Shown here: one piece after another, positions 15,515 through 24,360 of the stretch | How positions within the stretch are numbered: the first letter of the stretch is position 1 | Layout: every line of letters begins with the position of its first letter | Source: Pseudonocardia sp. | GTDB lineage: Bacteria > Actinomycetota > Actinomycetes > Mycobacteriales > Pseudonocardiaceae | NCBI RefSeq assembly: GCF_025965585.1 | Contig: NZ_JAOPWR010000428.1 | Location: 1 to 52,413, forward strand | Reading direction: 5' to 3' | Length of the DNA: 52,413 nt | Notes under the pieces: model-generated | Database searches by the model: none | Told to the model about the DNA's origin: nothing | What the model saw: the letters and a program-made list of their open reading frames with translations, nothing else | Program-made: the position numbers and the translations under genes

Positions 15515-17487
15515 CCTCCTTCCCCTTCGACGGCATCGCACTCGGCTGCGACTACAACCCCGAGCAGTGGCCGCGCTCGGTCTGGCCCGAGGACATCGCG
15601 CTGATGCAGGAGGCCGGCGTCGGGTTCGTGACGCTCGGGGTGTTCAGCTGGGCGCTGCTGGAGCCCGAGCCCGGCCGGTTCGACTTCGGCTGGTTCGACG
15701 AGATCCTCGGCCTGCTCCACGAGGGCGGGATCGCCGTCGACATGGCCACGGCGACGGCCGCCCCGCCGCCGTGGCTCACCGCCGCGCACCCGGAGATGCT
15801 CACCGTCGACGAGTTCGGGCACACGCTGTGGCCGGGCAGCCGCCAGTCGTGGTGCCCGAGCTCGCCGGTGTTCCGCGAGCACGCGCTGCGGCTCGTCGCC
15901 GAGATGGCGCGCCGCTACGGCGAGCACCCGGCCGTCCGGCTGTGGCACGTGTCCAACGAGCTGGGCTGTCACAACGGCAGGTGCTGGTGTGACGTCAGCG
16001 CGGCGGCGTTCCGGGCCTGGCTGGCCGACCGCTACGGAGACGTCGAGAAGCTCAACGACACGTGGGGCACGGCCTTCTGGAGCCAGCACTACGCGAGCTT
16101 CGACGAGGTGCTGCCCCCGCGGATCACGCCGGCGGTGCCGAACCCTACCCACCAGCTCGACTTCGCCCGCTTCTGCTCCGACGAGCTGCTCGACTACCAC
16201 CGCGCCGAGCGCGACGTGCTGCGCGACATCTGCCCGAGCGTGCCCGTCACCACGAACTTCATCATCAGCTCGCACCAGTCCGAGCAGGACTACTTCTCGT
16301 GGGCGCCCGACATGGACGTCATCGCGCAGGACCACTACCTCGACCACCGCCTCCCGCACGTCCACGCCGAGCAGGCCTTCACCGACGACCTGACGCGGGG
16401 TGTCGCCGGCGGGGCGCCGTGGCTGCTCATGGAGTCGGCCACCTCGGCGGTGAACTGGCAGCCCGTGAACATCGCCAAGCGGCCCGGCGAGCTGCTCCTC
16501 GACTCGCTGCGCCACGTGGCCCGAGGGGCCGACGCCGTCGCGTTCTTCCAGTGGCGGGCCTCCCGCGCGGGCGGCGAGAAGTTCCACTCCGCGCTCGTGC
16601 CCCACGCGGGCCGTGACTCGATGAAGTTCCGCGAGGTCGTCGAGCTGGGCGCGGCGCTCACGGCCATCGGCGAGGTGGCGGGCTCCCACGTGGTGGCCGA
16701 CGTCGCCCTGCTGTGGGACTGGAACGCCTGGTGGGCCTGCGACCTCGGCTCGCACCCGAGCGCGGAGGTGCGCTACGTCGACGCCGTGCACCGCTGGCAC
16801 AAGGCCGTCACGGACGCGGGTGCCACGGCCGACGTCGTGTCGCCGTCGGCGGATCTCTCGGGGTACAAGGTCGTCGTGGTCCCGACGCTCTACCTCGTCG
16901 ATGACACCCTGGCGCCCGCTCTCGCCGAGGTGGTGGCCCGCGGCGGGCACGTACTCGTCACGTACTTCTCGGGGATCGTCGACACATGCGACCACATCCG
17001 CCTCGGCGGCTACCCGGGCGCGTTCCGGGAGCTGTTGGGCGTGCGGTCGGAGGAGTTCGCGCCGCTGGCACCCGGGGCCACTGTCACGCTCGACGACGGC
17101 GGCACGGCCGACCTGTGGACCGAGCTGCTCACCACGGCCGGCGCCGAGGTCGTCGCGAGCTACACCGACGGGCCGCTGCCCGGCACGCCGGCCGTCACGA
17201 GGAACGGGACGGCCTGGTACATCGCCACGCGCCTCGACGAGGCCGCGACGGCGGCACTGGCCGAGCGCGTCCTGGACGAGGCCGGCGTCACCCGGACGGG
17301 CTCCGACGGTGTGGAGGTCGTGCGGCGCGGGAAGTACGTGTTCGTGCTGAACCGGTCGAGCACCGAGGCAGTGGTGCCCGTCACGGGTACCGAACTCATC
17401 AGTGGCACCGCCGTCGCCGGTAGCGTTTCGGTAGCGGCCGGCTGTGCCGCCGTCATCCGGGCCGCCGTGATACAGGAAGGGACCTGA
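15511..17487 (+). CDS. Beta-galactosidase, glycoside hydrolase family 42
   Basis: A 658-aa GH42 enzyme that hydrolyses beta-galactosides in the cytoplasm. The N-terminus DYNPEQWP is diagnostic. The acid/base is Glu150 in WHVSNELG and the nucleophile Glu308 in LLMESAT. A four-Cys cluster (Cys115, 153, 158, 160) matches the structural zinc site of GH42. A Rossmann-like trimerisation domain (about 390-600) and a small C-terminal beta domain follow. There is no signal peptide. ATGA overlap with the permease gene upstream and TGATG overlap with deoR downstream indicate tight coupling. Confidence 0.95.
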   Translation: MTSFPFDGIALGCDYNPEQWPRSVWPEDIALMQEAGVGFVTLGVFSWALLEPEPGRFDFGWFDEILGLLHEGGIAVDMATATAAPPPWLTAAHPEMLTVDEFGHTLWPGSRQSWCPSSPVFREHALRLVAEMARRYGEHPAVRLWHVSNELGCHNGRCWCDVSAAAFRAWLADRYGDVEKLNDTWGTAFWSQHYASFDEVLPPRITPAVPNPTHQLDFARFCSDELLDYHRAERDVLRDICPSVPVTTNFIISSHQSEQDYFSWAPDMDVIAQDHYLDHRLPHVHAEQAFTDDLTRGVAGGAPWLLMESATSAVNWQPVNIAKRPGELLLDSLRHVARGADAVAFFQWRASRAGGEKFHSALVPHAGRDSMKFREVVELGAALTAIGEVAGSHVVADVALLWDWNAWWACDLGSHPSAEVRYVDAVHRWHKAVTDAGATADVVSPSADLSGYKVVVVPTLYLVDDTLAPALAEVVARGGHVLVTYFSGIVDTCDHIRLGGYPGAFRELLGVRSEEFAPLAPGATVTLDDGGTADLWTELLTTAGAEVVASYTDGPLPGTPAVTRNGTAWYIATRLDEAATAALAERVLDEAGVTRTGSDGVEVVRRGKYVFVLNRSSTEAVVPVTGTELISGTAVAGSVSVAAGCAAVIRAAVIQEGT

Positions 17488-18254
17488 TGCTCGCCCGCCA
17501 GCGCCAGGAGCTGATCCTCGACGAGGTGCGCACCACCGGCGGTGCGCGGGTTTCCGAACTGGTCGAGCGGCTCGGCGTGTCCGACATGACCATCCGCCGC
17601 GACATCGACGTCCTCGCCGGCCGCGGCCTCGTCACGCGCGTGCACGGCGGCGCGACGGCGGCCGGCAGCAGCGTGGACGAGCCGGGGTTCGCGGCGAAGT
17701 CGGGCCTGCACACGGCGGCCAAGCAGGCCATCGCGGCGGCCGCGGCGAACCTCATCGAGCCCGGCGCCTCGGTGGCGCTCTCGGCGGGCACCACCACGCA
17801 CGCGGTGGCCACGGCGCTGCTCGGGGTGCCGCGGCTGACCGTCGTCACCAACTCGCTGCGGGTGGCCGAGGTGCTCCACGACGCCGGCCGCGACGACCTG
17901 ACGGTGGTGCTCACCGGCGGGGAGCGCACGCCGTCCGACGCGCTGGTGGGGCCGATCGCGGTCAGCGCGCTGCGCCGGCTGCACGTGGACTGGCTGCTGA
18001 TGGGGGTGCACGGCATGGACGCCGAGGCGGGTTTCACCACGCCGAACCTGGTGGAGGCCGAGACGAACAGGGCGTTGGTGTCCAGCGCGCGGCGGGTCGC
18101 CGTGGTGGCCGACAAGTCGAAGTGGGGGGTGGTGGGGTTGAGCACGATCGCAACCCTCGCAGAGGTGGACGTGGTGGTGAGCGACGACGGCCTGGAGCCG
18201 GACGCGCGGAGGATCCTGGAGAGCAGCTGCGGACGGGTGGTGCTGGCGGCGTGA
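17487..18254 (+). CDS. DeoR-family transcriptional regulator of the galactoside operon
   Basis: A 255-aa DeoR/GlpR protein. The N-terminal HTH (residues about 5-57, with LVERLGVSDMTIRRDIDVLA) is followed by the sugar-phosphate-binding domain with SAGTTTHAVA, the strand VVTNSL and GVHGMDAEAGF. Members repress sugar operons and respond to phosphorylated sugars; galactose-1-phosphate or tagatose/galactose phosphates are plausible effectors here. It is embedded in the operon (TGATG at 17485 upstream, GTGA at 18251 downstream), so it is likely autoregulated with its targets. Confidence 0.9.
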   Translation: MLARQRQELILDEVRTTGGARVSELVERLGVSDMTIRRDIDVLAGRGLVTRVHGGATAAGSSVDEPGFAAKSGLHTAAKQAIAAAAANLIEPGASVALSAGTTTHAVATALLGVPRLTVVTNSLRVAEVLHDAGRDDLTVVLTGGERTPSDALVGPIAVSALRRLHVDWLLMGVHGMDAEAGFTTPNLVEAETNRALVSSARRVAVVADKSKWGVVGLSTIATLAEVDVVVSDDGLEPDARRILESSCGRVVLAA

Positions 18255-19372
18255 GCGAGCTATCAGCGCCGCGTCCGGATGTCCGCCGCATCCAGGCCCG
18301 GATGGCCGACGGCCGGGAGCTCTTCTACTTCGACGACGCCACGGTGGGGCGCGAGGTGCTGCCGGACACTCGGGACCTGCCCGTCGTCGAGCACGGCTCC
18401 ACCATGCGCTTCGACGTGCTCACCGGCGAGTGGGTGACGATCGCCGCGCACCGCATGGACCGCACGTTCCTCCCGCCCGCCGACCACTGCCCGCTGTGCC
18501 CCACGCAGCCGGGGCGGGAGCCGTCGGAGATCCCGGCGCCGGACTACGACGTGGTGGTGTTCGAGAACCGCTTCCCCTCGTTCGCGCAGACCACGACCCA
18601 GGTCGAGCCGAACGTCGACGGCATGGCGCTGTGGCCGCAGCGGCCGGCCACCGGACGCTGCGAGGTGGTCTGCTTCACGAGCGACCACTCGTCGTCGTTC
18701 GCCGCGCTCACCGAGAGCCGCGTGCGCACCGTCATCGAGGCGTGGGCGGACCGCACCGCGGCGCTGTCGGCCATGCCCGGGGTCGAGCAGGTCTTCCCGT
18801 TCGAGAACCGCGGCAAGGAGATCGGGGTGACGCTCGATCACCCCCACGGCCAGATCTACGCCTACCCGTTCGTGACGCCGCGCACCGCGTCGCTGATCAC
18901 CCGCGCCGGCGCGCACCGCCAGCGCACCGGCCGCGACCTCATGGGTGACGTGCTCGACGCCGAGCGCAAGGCCGGCACCCGCGTCGTCCTCGACGGGGAG
19001 CACTGGACGGCGTTCGTGCCCGCCGCCGCGCGCTGGCCGGTGGAGGCGCACCTCGTACCGCACCGCGCGGTGCCCGACATCGCGGCGCTCCACGAGGAGG
19101 AACGGGCCGAGCTCGCCGTCCTCTACCGGGACCTGCTGGGCCGCCTCAACCGCTACTTCGGGGAGCCGGGCGACCTGCCCTACATCTCCGGCTGGCACCA
19201 GGCGCCCGTCCACACCGGTCGCGACCTCACCCGCCTGCACCTGCAGCTGTTCTCGCTGCGCCGGGCGCCCGGCAAGCTCAAGTACCTCGCGGGCTCGGAG
19301 TCGGGCATGGCCGCGTGGGTGAACGACGCCGCGCCGGAGACGATCGCGGAGAGGCTGCGCGGAGCCGTATGA
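18251..19372 (+). CDS. galT: Galactose-1-phosphate uridylyltransferase
   Basis: A 373-aa GalT, the Leloir enzyme that exchanges UMP between UDP-glucose and galactose-1-phosphate. The active-site HPHGQ spans 197-201, with His199 the expected uridylylated residue. Cys80-x2-Cys83 is the zinc pair of the N-terminal domain. FPFENRGKEIG and the C-terminal SGWHQAPVHTG-like region fit the family. The GTG at 18251 overlaps the deoR stop (GTGA). Its own stop overlaps galK (ATGA). Confidence 0.95.
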   Translation: MSELSAPRPDVRRIQARMADGRELFYFDDATVGREVLPDTRDLPVVEHGSTMRFDVLTGEWVTIAAHRMDRTFLPPADHCPLCPTQPGREPSEIPAPDYDVVVFENRFPSFAQTTTQVEPNVDGMALWPQRPATGRCEVVCFTSDHSSSFAALTESRVRTVIEAWADRTAALSAMPGVEQVFPFENRGKEIGVTLDHPHGQIYAYPFVTPRTASLITRAGAHRQRTGRDLMGDVLDAERKAGTRVVLDGEHWTAFVPAAARWPVEAHLVPHRAVPDIAALHEEERAELAVLYRDLLGRLNRYFGEPGDLPYISGWHQAPVHTGRDLTRLHLQLFSLRRAPGKLKYLAGSESGMAAWVNDAAPETIAERLRGAV

Positions 19373-20487
19373 CCTTCTTCGACCACTTCGGCCGGGAGCC
19401 GGACGGACGCTGGGCCGCGCCGGGCCGGGTCAACCTGATCGGTGAGCACGTCGACTACGCGCAGGGACTCTGCCTGCCGTTCGCGATCGCGGAGCGGACG
19501 GTGGTGGAGGTCGCCGCGCGGCCCGACGACCGCGTGCGGGTGCGCAGCCGCGCCGAGGCCGACGGCTTCGACGGCTCACTGGGCGACATCGGCCCCGGCT
19601 CCCCCGGCGGCTGGGCCGGGTATGCCGCCGGCGTGCTGTGGGCGCTGCGCGAGGCCGGGCACCGCGTCGGCGGGGTGGACCTGCTGGTCGCCGATACCGT
19701 GCCGCTGGGCGCGGGGCTCTCGTCGTCCGCGGCGCTGGAGTGCGCCACGGCGCTGGCCGTCGACACGCTGTACGGCCTCGGCCTGGACCGCCGCGACCTC
19801 GCAGCCGCCTGCGTGAGGGCCGAGAACGACGTGGTGGGCGCGCGGACGGGCGGCATGGACCAGGCCGCGTCGCTGCTGGCCACGGCCGGCCACGCGCTGC
19901 TGCTCGACACCCGCGACGGCTCCACCCGGCAGGTGCCCTTCGCCCCCGCCGACGACGGGCTGTGCCTGCTGGTGATCGACACCCGCGTGCGCCACCGCCT
20001 GGCCGACGGCCGGTACGGGGAGCGCCGGGCGGCGGTGGAGAAATCCGCGGCCACGCTGGGCCTGGCCAGCCTGCGCGAGGCCACGCTGCGTGAGCTGGAG
20101 GCGCTCGACGGCGACCTGCTGCGTCGTGCGCGGCACATCGTCACCGAGATCCAGCGCGTGCGGGAGGTGGTGGCGTTGCTCGACGACGGGCGGCTGCGCG
20201 ACGTCGGCCCGCTCCTCGACGCGTCGCACCAGTCGCTCGCGCTGGATTTCGAGGTGTCCTGCCTCGAGCTGGACCTGGCCTGCCAGGCGGCCCGGGGGGC
20301 CGGTGCCCTCGGGGCGCGCATGACCGGCGGCGGCTTCGGCGGGTCGGCCATCGCGCTGGCCCCGACCGACCGGGTGGACGAGGTGACCACCGCGGTGCGC
20401 GAGGCGTTCGCGGCGGGCGGGCACGAGGACCCGGAGGTCAGAGCAGCGGAGCCGTCGGAGGGCGCCCACCCCCTCCCCGTCCTCTAG
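19369..20487 (+). CDS. galK: Galactokinase
   Basis: A 372-aa GHMP kinase that phosphorylates galactose at C1. The galactokinase signature GRVNLIGEHVDY is at 19-30, the ATP loop GLSSSAAL at 117-124, the catalytic Asp164 in GGMDQAASLL, and motif 3 MTGGGFGGSAIAL near the C-terminus. The usual DYNGG after the signature is DYAQG here, a minor variation. It is the last gene of the coupled run; the next gene starts 9 nt later but appears to have its own promoter. Confidence 0.95.
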   Translation: MTFFDHFGREPDGRWAAPGRVNLIGEHVDYAQGLCLPFAIAERTVVEVAARPDDRVRVRSRAEADGFDGSLGDIGPGSPGGWAGYAAGVLWALREAGHRVGGVDLLVADTVPLGAGLSSSAALECATALAVDTLYGLGLDRRDLAAACVRAENDVVGARTGGMDQAASLLATAGHALLLDTRDGSTRQVPFAPADDGLCLLVIDTRVRHRLADGRYGERRAAVEKSAATLGLASLREATLRELEALDGDLLRRARHIVTEIQRVREVVALLDDGRLRDVGPLLDASHQSLALDFEVSCLELDLACQAARGAGALGARMTGGGFGGSAIALAPTDRVDEVTTAVREAFAAGGHEDPEVRAAEPSEGAHPLPVL

Positions 20488-20496
20488 GGTCCGGGC

Positions 20497-21522
20497 ATGC
20501 TCGACCATCCCGGCCCCGTCACCGCCGACGACGTGGTCTCCGTCGTCCGCGACGCCGTCGTCGCGCTGCGTCCGGGGGCGGGTGGTGACTGGAGCGTGCC
20601 CGCGGGCGACCTCGAGTGGAGCTGCTGGGTCACCGCCGAGCACATCGCCGACGACCTCTTCTACTACGCCGTCGAGCTGGGCTCTCCCGGCCACCCGGAG
20701 TACCTCCCGATCGAGGCGGAACCGCGCAAGCCGGGCGAGGAGGCGAACACGATCCGCTCGGACCCCGCTGCCGGCCCGGAGGGGCTGTTCGCGGTCCTCG
20801 TCGCGTCGGGCGCGCTGCTGGCGGCCATGGTGCGTGTGACGCCGCCGGCGGTGCGCGCGCGGCACACGTTCGGTGGCGCCGACCCCGAGGCGTCCGCCGC
20901 GATGGGCGTGCTGGAGACGCTCGTGCACACGCGCGACGTCGCCCAGGGCCTCGGCGTGCCGTGGACGCCCGACCCCGGCCTCTGCGCCCGGGTACTGGCC
21001 CGGCTCCTGCCCGAGGTGGAGCCCGTCGGCGACCCGTGGACCACGCTGCTGTGGGCGTGCGGCCGGATCGCCCTGCCCGACCGTGCCCGCCGCTCGACCT
21101 GGGGCTGGGACAACACCACCCGTTCCGCACGGCCGGCGCAGGAGATCGGGCTCGTCACCCTCCTGGTGCCCGACTACGACGACGCGATCGCCTTCTACGT
21201 CGACGTGCTGGGGTTCGCGCTGGTGGAGGACACGGACCTGGGCGACCGGAAACGGTGGGTGGTGGCCGGGCCGCCGAGCGGACGCGGCACCCGGCTGCTG
21301 CTCGCCCGCGCCGACGGCGACGCCCAGCAGACCCGGATCGGCGACCAGACCGGCGGCCACGTGGCGCTGTTCCTCACCACCGCCGACTTCGACGCCGACC
21401 ACGCGCGCATGCTGGACGCGGGCGTCGCGTTCACCGAGGAACCACGCCACGAGCCGTACGGCACGGTGGTGGTGTTCGCCGACCCGTACGGCAACCGGTG
21501 GGACCTCATCCAGCCCTCCTAG
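20497..21522 (+). CDS. MDMPI-like (DinB-fold) and VOC/glyoxalase fusion protein
   Basis: A 341-aa two-domain protein. Residues 1-205 resemble the mycothiol-dependent maleylpyruvate isomerase N-terminal domain: WSCWVTAEHIADDLFYYAVE has the first His, and VLETLVHTRDVAQGLG the second metal-binding His. Residues 220-341 form a VOC domain (VPDYDDAIAFYVDVLGF, GHVALFLTTAD, FADPYGNRWDLIQP). Both domains use metals or thiols, so a thiol-dependent isomerase or detoxification role is possible but not proven. TAGGGT 6 nt before ATG 20497 suggests a separate, leaderless promoter rather than read-through from galK. Confidence 0.75.
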   Translation: MLDHPGPVTADDVVSVVRDAVVALRPGAGGDWSVPAGDLEWSCWVTAEHIADDLFYYAVELGSPGHPEYLPIEAEPRKPGEEANTIRSDPAAGPEGLFAVLVASGALLAAMVRVTPPAVRARHTFGGADPEASAAMGVLETLVHTRDVAQGLGVPWTPDPGLCARVLARLLPEVEPVGDPWTTLLWACGRIALPDRARRSTWGWDNTTRSARPAQEIGLVTLLVPDYDDAIAFYVDVLGFALVEDTDLGDRKRWVVAGPPSGRGTRLLLARADGDAQQTRIGDQTGGHVALFLTTADFDADHARMLDAGVAFTEEPRHEPYGTVVVFADPYGNRWDLIQPS

Positions 21523-21531
21523 GGAGATTCC

Positions 21532-22155
21532 GTGTACGTCCCCACGCACTTCGCGGCCGACGACGACGCGGTCCGTGAGCTGCTCGCCCGCCCGCAGGCC
21601 GCCGACATGGTCACGATGACGCCGGAGGGGCTCGTGGCAACGTTCCTGCCGTTCGTCCACGACGCCGACACCGGGGAGCACGGCACGCTGCTCGGGCACG
21701 TCGCCCGCGGCAACGACCAGTGGAGCAGGCCCGTCACCGGCGAGGCGCTGGTGATCGTCCACGGTCCCGACGCGTACGTCTCCCCCGGCTTCTACGCGTC
21801 GGCGGCGGAGCACGGGCGCGTCGTCCCCACCTGGAACTACCTCACCGCGCACGTGTACGGCGAGCTGCGGATCCACGACGACGTCGAGTGGCTCGACGCG
21901 CTGGTCCGCCGCCTGACCGACCTCCACGAGGCGGCGGAGCCCTCGCCGTGGTCGGTGGACGACGCGCCGCCCGCGTTCGTCGCCGGTCAGCTGCGCGCAA
22001 TCGTCGGCGTCGAACTGGTGATCAGCCGGATCGAGGCGAAGGTGAAGATGAGCCAGAACCGCCCGGAGGCCGACGTCGACGGGGTGATCGCAGGACTCGC
22101 GGCACGCGGTGACGCGGCAACGGCAGCCGCCATGATCAGCGCGAGGGACACCTGA
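21532..22155 (+). CDS. FMN-binding negative transcriptional regulator, PaiB family
   Basis: A 207-aa flavin-split-barrel protein. The start MYVPTHF and the motifs SPGFYASAAEHGRVVPTWNY and VGVELVISRIEAKVKMSQNR are hallmarks of the PaiB family. Bacillus PaiB was described as a regulator, but many members may be FMN enzymes or cofactor-binding proteins. GTG 21532 has GGGAGA 6 nt before it. It lies 9 nt after the MDMPI-VOC gene and its 3' end overlaps the convergent LysR gene by 20 nt. Confidence 0.85.
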   Translation: MYVPTHFAADDDAVRELLARPQAADMVTMTPEGLVATFLPFVHDADTGEHGTLLGHVARGNDQWSRPVTGEALVIVHGPDAYVSPGFYASAAEHGRVVPTWNYLTAHVYGELRIHDDVEWLDALVRRLTDLHEAAEPSPWSVDDAPPAFVAGQLRAIVGVELVISRIEAKVKMSQNRPEADVDGVIAGLAARGDAATAAAMISARDT

Positions 22156-23023
22156 TGGGCCCGTCGAGGCCGGGGCCGTCGGTCGCGGCCAGCTCGGCGA
22201 ACTCCGCGATCCACGGCGAGCGGTTGTCCTTCGCCCACGCGACGCATACCTGGTTCGGGCCCAGGTCCTCCACGGGCACCGCGACGACGTCCGGGCGCCG
22301 GTAGTACCCGGCCGCGGACAGCGGGACGACGGCGATCCCCCGCCCGGCGGCCACGTGCTCGAGCTTCTCCTCGATGCTCGCGAACGCCGGCACCGCGGCG
22401 GCGGTGCCCTCCCGCAGCTCGACGGCGACGTCGCGCCACTCGGGCACCGCGTCCGGGTCCTGCAGGAGGTGGTCGTCGGCCAGGTCGTGGATGCGGACGG
22501 ACTCCTTGCCGGCCAGCGGGTGCTCGGCGGACAGCGCCACCACGCGGGGCTCGGTGAACAGGGGCCGCACCACCAGCCCCCGCTGCGGGATCGGCAGCCG
22601 CACCAACCCGACGTCGACGCGGCCGTCGTACAGGACCTCGACCTGGTCGTCCCAGGTGGTGCGGACGAGGTCGACCGACAGGTCCGGGTGCCGGTCCGTC
22701 AGCGCCCGCACCGCGGCGGTGACGGTGAGGCCGGGCATGAACCCGACGGTCAGCGTCGCCGTGTCCCGCCGCACCCGACGCTGCAGCGCGACGGCCGACG
22801 CGAGCAGCGGCCCGGCGCCGTCGAGCAGCCGGCGGCCGGCGTCGGTGAGCGTGGTGGAGCGCCGCGAACGCTCGAACAGCTCCACGTGCAGCTCGGCCTC
22901 GAACGCCTTGATCTGCCGCGACAGCGCCGGCTGCGCGATGTGCAGACGCACAGCCGCGCGACCGAAGTGCAGCTCCTCGGCGACCGCGACGAAGTAGCGC
23001 AGCTTCCGCAGGTCCAGATCCAT
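22136..23023 (-). CDS. LysR-family transcriptional regulator
   Basis: A 295-aa LTTR. The N-terminal HTH (residues 4-63, with HFGRAAVRLHIAQPALSRQI) is canonical and the effector domain covers about 90-285. ATG 23023 is supported by TACCCT 6 nt upstream on the minus strand, a leaderless pattern; longer in-frame extension into the neighbouring SDR is an antisense shadow. It is divergent from the SDR at 23094 with only 70 bp between them, so it probably regulates that gene. Effector unknown. Confidence 0.92.
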   Translation of the reverse strand: MDLDLRKLRYFVAVAEELHFGRAAVRLHIAQPALSRQIKAFEAELHVELFERSRRSTTLTDAGRRLLDGAGPLLASAVALQRRVRRDTATLTVGFMPGLTVTAAVRALTDRHPDLSVDLVRTTWDDQVEVLYDGRVDVGLVRLPIPQRGLVVRPLFTEPRVVALSAEHPLAGKESVRIHDLADDHLLQDPDAVPEWRDVAVELREGTAAAVPAFASIEEKLEHVAAGRGIAVVPLSAAGYYRRPDVVAVPVEDLGPNQVCVAWAKDNRSPWIAEFAELAATDGPGLDGPIRCPSR

Positions 23024-23093
23024 GCCCCCAGGGTATGACAGACGCCGGATCAGGTCTTGGACCTGCGACGATGCTGGTGTGCACCGTGGACGC

Positions 23094-23813
23094 ATGACCC
23101 TCACAGGAGAGCATGTCCTCGTCCTCGGCGGCACCTCGGGCATCGGACTGGCGGTGGCGGCACTGGCCGCCGAGCACGGTGCCACGGTGACCGTGGCGTC
23201 GAGCCGAACGGCGAGCGTCGAGCGCGCGCTCGCCGAGCTGCCCGCCGGCGTGACGGGCGAGGTCGCCGACCTCGCCGACCCGGCCGCCGTCACCGCCCTG
23301 TTCGACCGCGTCGGCGCAATCGACCACCTCGTCTTCACCGCGGGCGAGGCGCTGACCCTGCTCACCGTCGACGCGATGGACCTCGACGCCGCGCGCGCCG
23401 CCTTCGGGCTGCGGTACTTCGGCGCGCTGAACGCCGTCAGCGCGGGCGCGGGGCGGATCCGGCCGGGCGGCTCGATCGTGCTCACCACCGGAGTGGCGGC
23501 CGACCGCCCCGGTCCGGGCTGGTCGGTGGCAGCGAGCGTCTGCGGCGCCGTGAACTCGCTGGCCCGGGCCCTGGCCGTGGAGCTGGCGCCGCTGCGCGTC
23601 AACGCCGTGTCGCCCGGGATGGTGCGCTCGCCGCTGTGGTCGCCGATCCCCGAGGCGGACCGCGAGGCCATGTACGCGGAGACGGCGAAGGCGCTGCCGC
23701 TCGGACGGGTCGCCGACGCCCGCGAGGTGGCCGAGTCGTACCTCTACCTCATGACGTCCCGGTACGCGACGGGATCGATCGTCACCGTCGACGGCGGCTA
23801 CGTGTTGGTTTGA
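23094..23813 (+). CDS. SDR-fold oxidoreductase lacking the YxxxK pair
   Basis: A 239-aa short-chain dehydrogenase-like protein. The cofactor site GGTSGIG is intact at 11-17, and the protein ends in the normal SIVTVDGGYVLV. Where the family has Tyr-x3-Lys the sequence is VAASVCGAVNSL, so both Tyr and Lys are Val. The Ser position is in VLTTGVAA. A recognisable SDR subgroup shares this GW-x-AS-x-CGA pattern, so loss is not unique to this strain. It may use a different mechanism or act as a cofactor sensor. ATG 23094 is the family-consistent start; GTG 23079 is an alternative. Divergent from LysR. Confidence 0.8.
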   Translation: MTLTGEHVLVLGGTSGIGLAVAALAAEHGATVTVASSRTASVERALAELPAGVTGEVADLADPAAVTALFDRVGAIDHLVFTAGEALTLLTVDAMDLDAARAAFGLRYFGALNAVSAGAGRIRPGGSIVLTTGVAADRPGPGWSVAASVCGAVNSLARALAVELAPLRVNAVSPGMVRSPLWSPIPEADREAMYAETAKALPLGRVADAREVAESYLYLMTSRYATGSIVTVDGGYVLV

Positions 23814-23871
23814 TCCGTCCGGCCGAGCGGGTACGCCGTTCGGACGTGAAAGCGATCACACTGGAGACAAC

Positions 23872-24354
23872 ATGGACACCAGCAGGAAGCTGCAGGCCAG
23901 CAAGGTCATCGACGCGCCCGCGGACGTCATCTTCGCGCTGCTCGCCGACCCGAACCGGCACCAGGAGCTCGACGGCGCCGGGATGATCCGTGGCGTCGCG
24001 GGCGACGCCCCGCCGATCAAGGGGATCGGCCAGATCTTCGCCATGAACATGAACCAGGCCGCCATGGGCGACTACCGGATGATCAACACCGTGACCGCGT
24101 ACGTGCCCGACGCGCGCATCGGCTGGGCGCCGGCGCTGGATCCCTCCTGCGACCTCGCCGAGAAGCTCGGCGACATGGACGCCAGCGGCCACACCTACAC
24201 CTACGACCTGCACGAGGTCGAGGGCGGCACCGAGGTCACCCAGACCTACGAGTGGATGAGCGTCAAGGACCCGAAGTTCCTAGAGATGTTCCCGTTGGTC
24301 TCGCAGGAGCAGCTCGCCGGGACGCTGGACCGGATCGCCGCCGCGGTCGCCTGA
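23872..24354 (+). CDS. SRPBCC (START-like) family protein
   Basis: A 160-aa polyketide-cyclase/dehydrase-like protein. The opening VIDAPADVIFALLADPNRHQ and the C-terminal helix LDRIAAAVA are typical of the SRPBCC helix-grip fold, which holds small hydrophobic ligands. TGGAGA 6 nt upstream supports ATG 23872. It lies 58 nt after the SDR and may share its transcript. The substrate cannot be told from sequence. It is convergent with the reductase at 24361. Confidence 0.8.
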   Translation: MDTSRKLQASKVIDAPADVIFALLADPNRHQELDGAGMIRGVAGDAPPIKGIGQIFAMNMNQAAMGDYRMINTVTAYVPDARIGWAPALDPSCDLAEKLGDMDASGHTYTYDLHEVEGGTEVTQTYEWMSVKDPKFLEMFPLVSQEQLAGTLDRIAAAVA

Positions 24355-24360
24355 CCCTCC

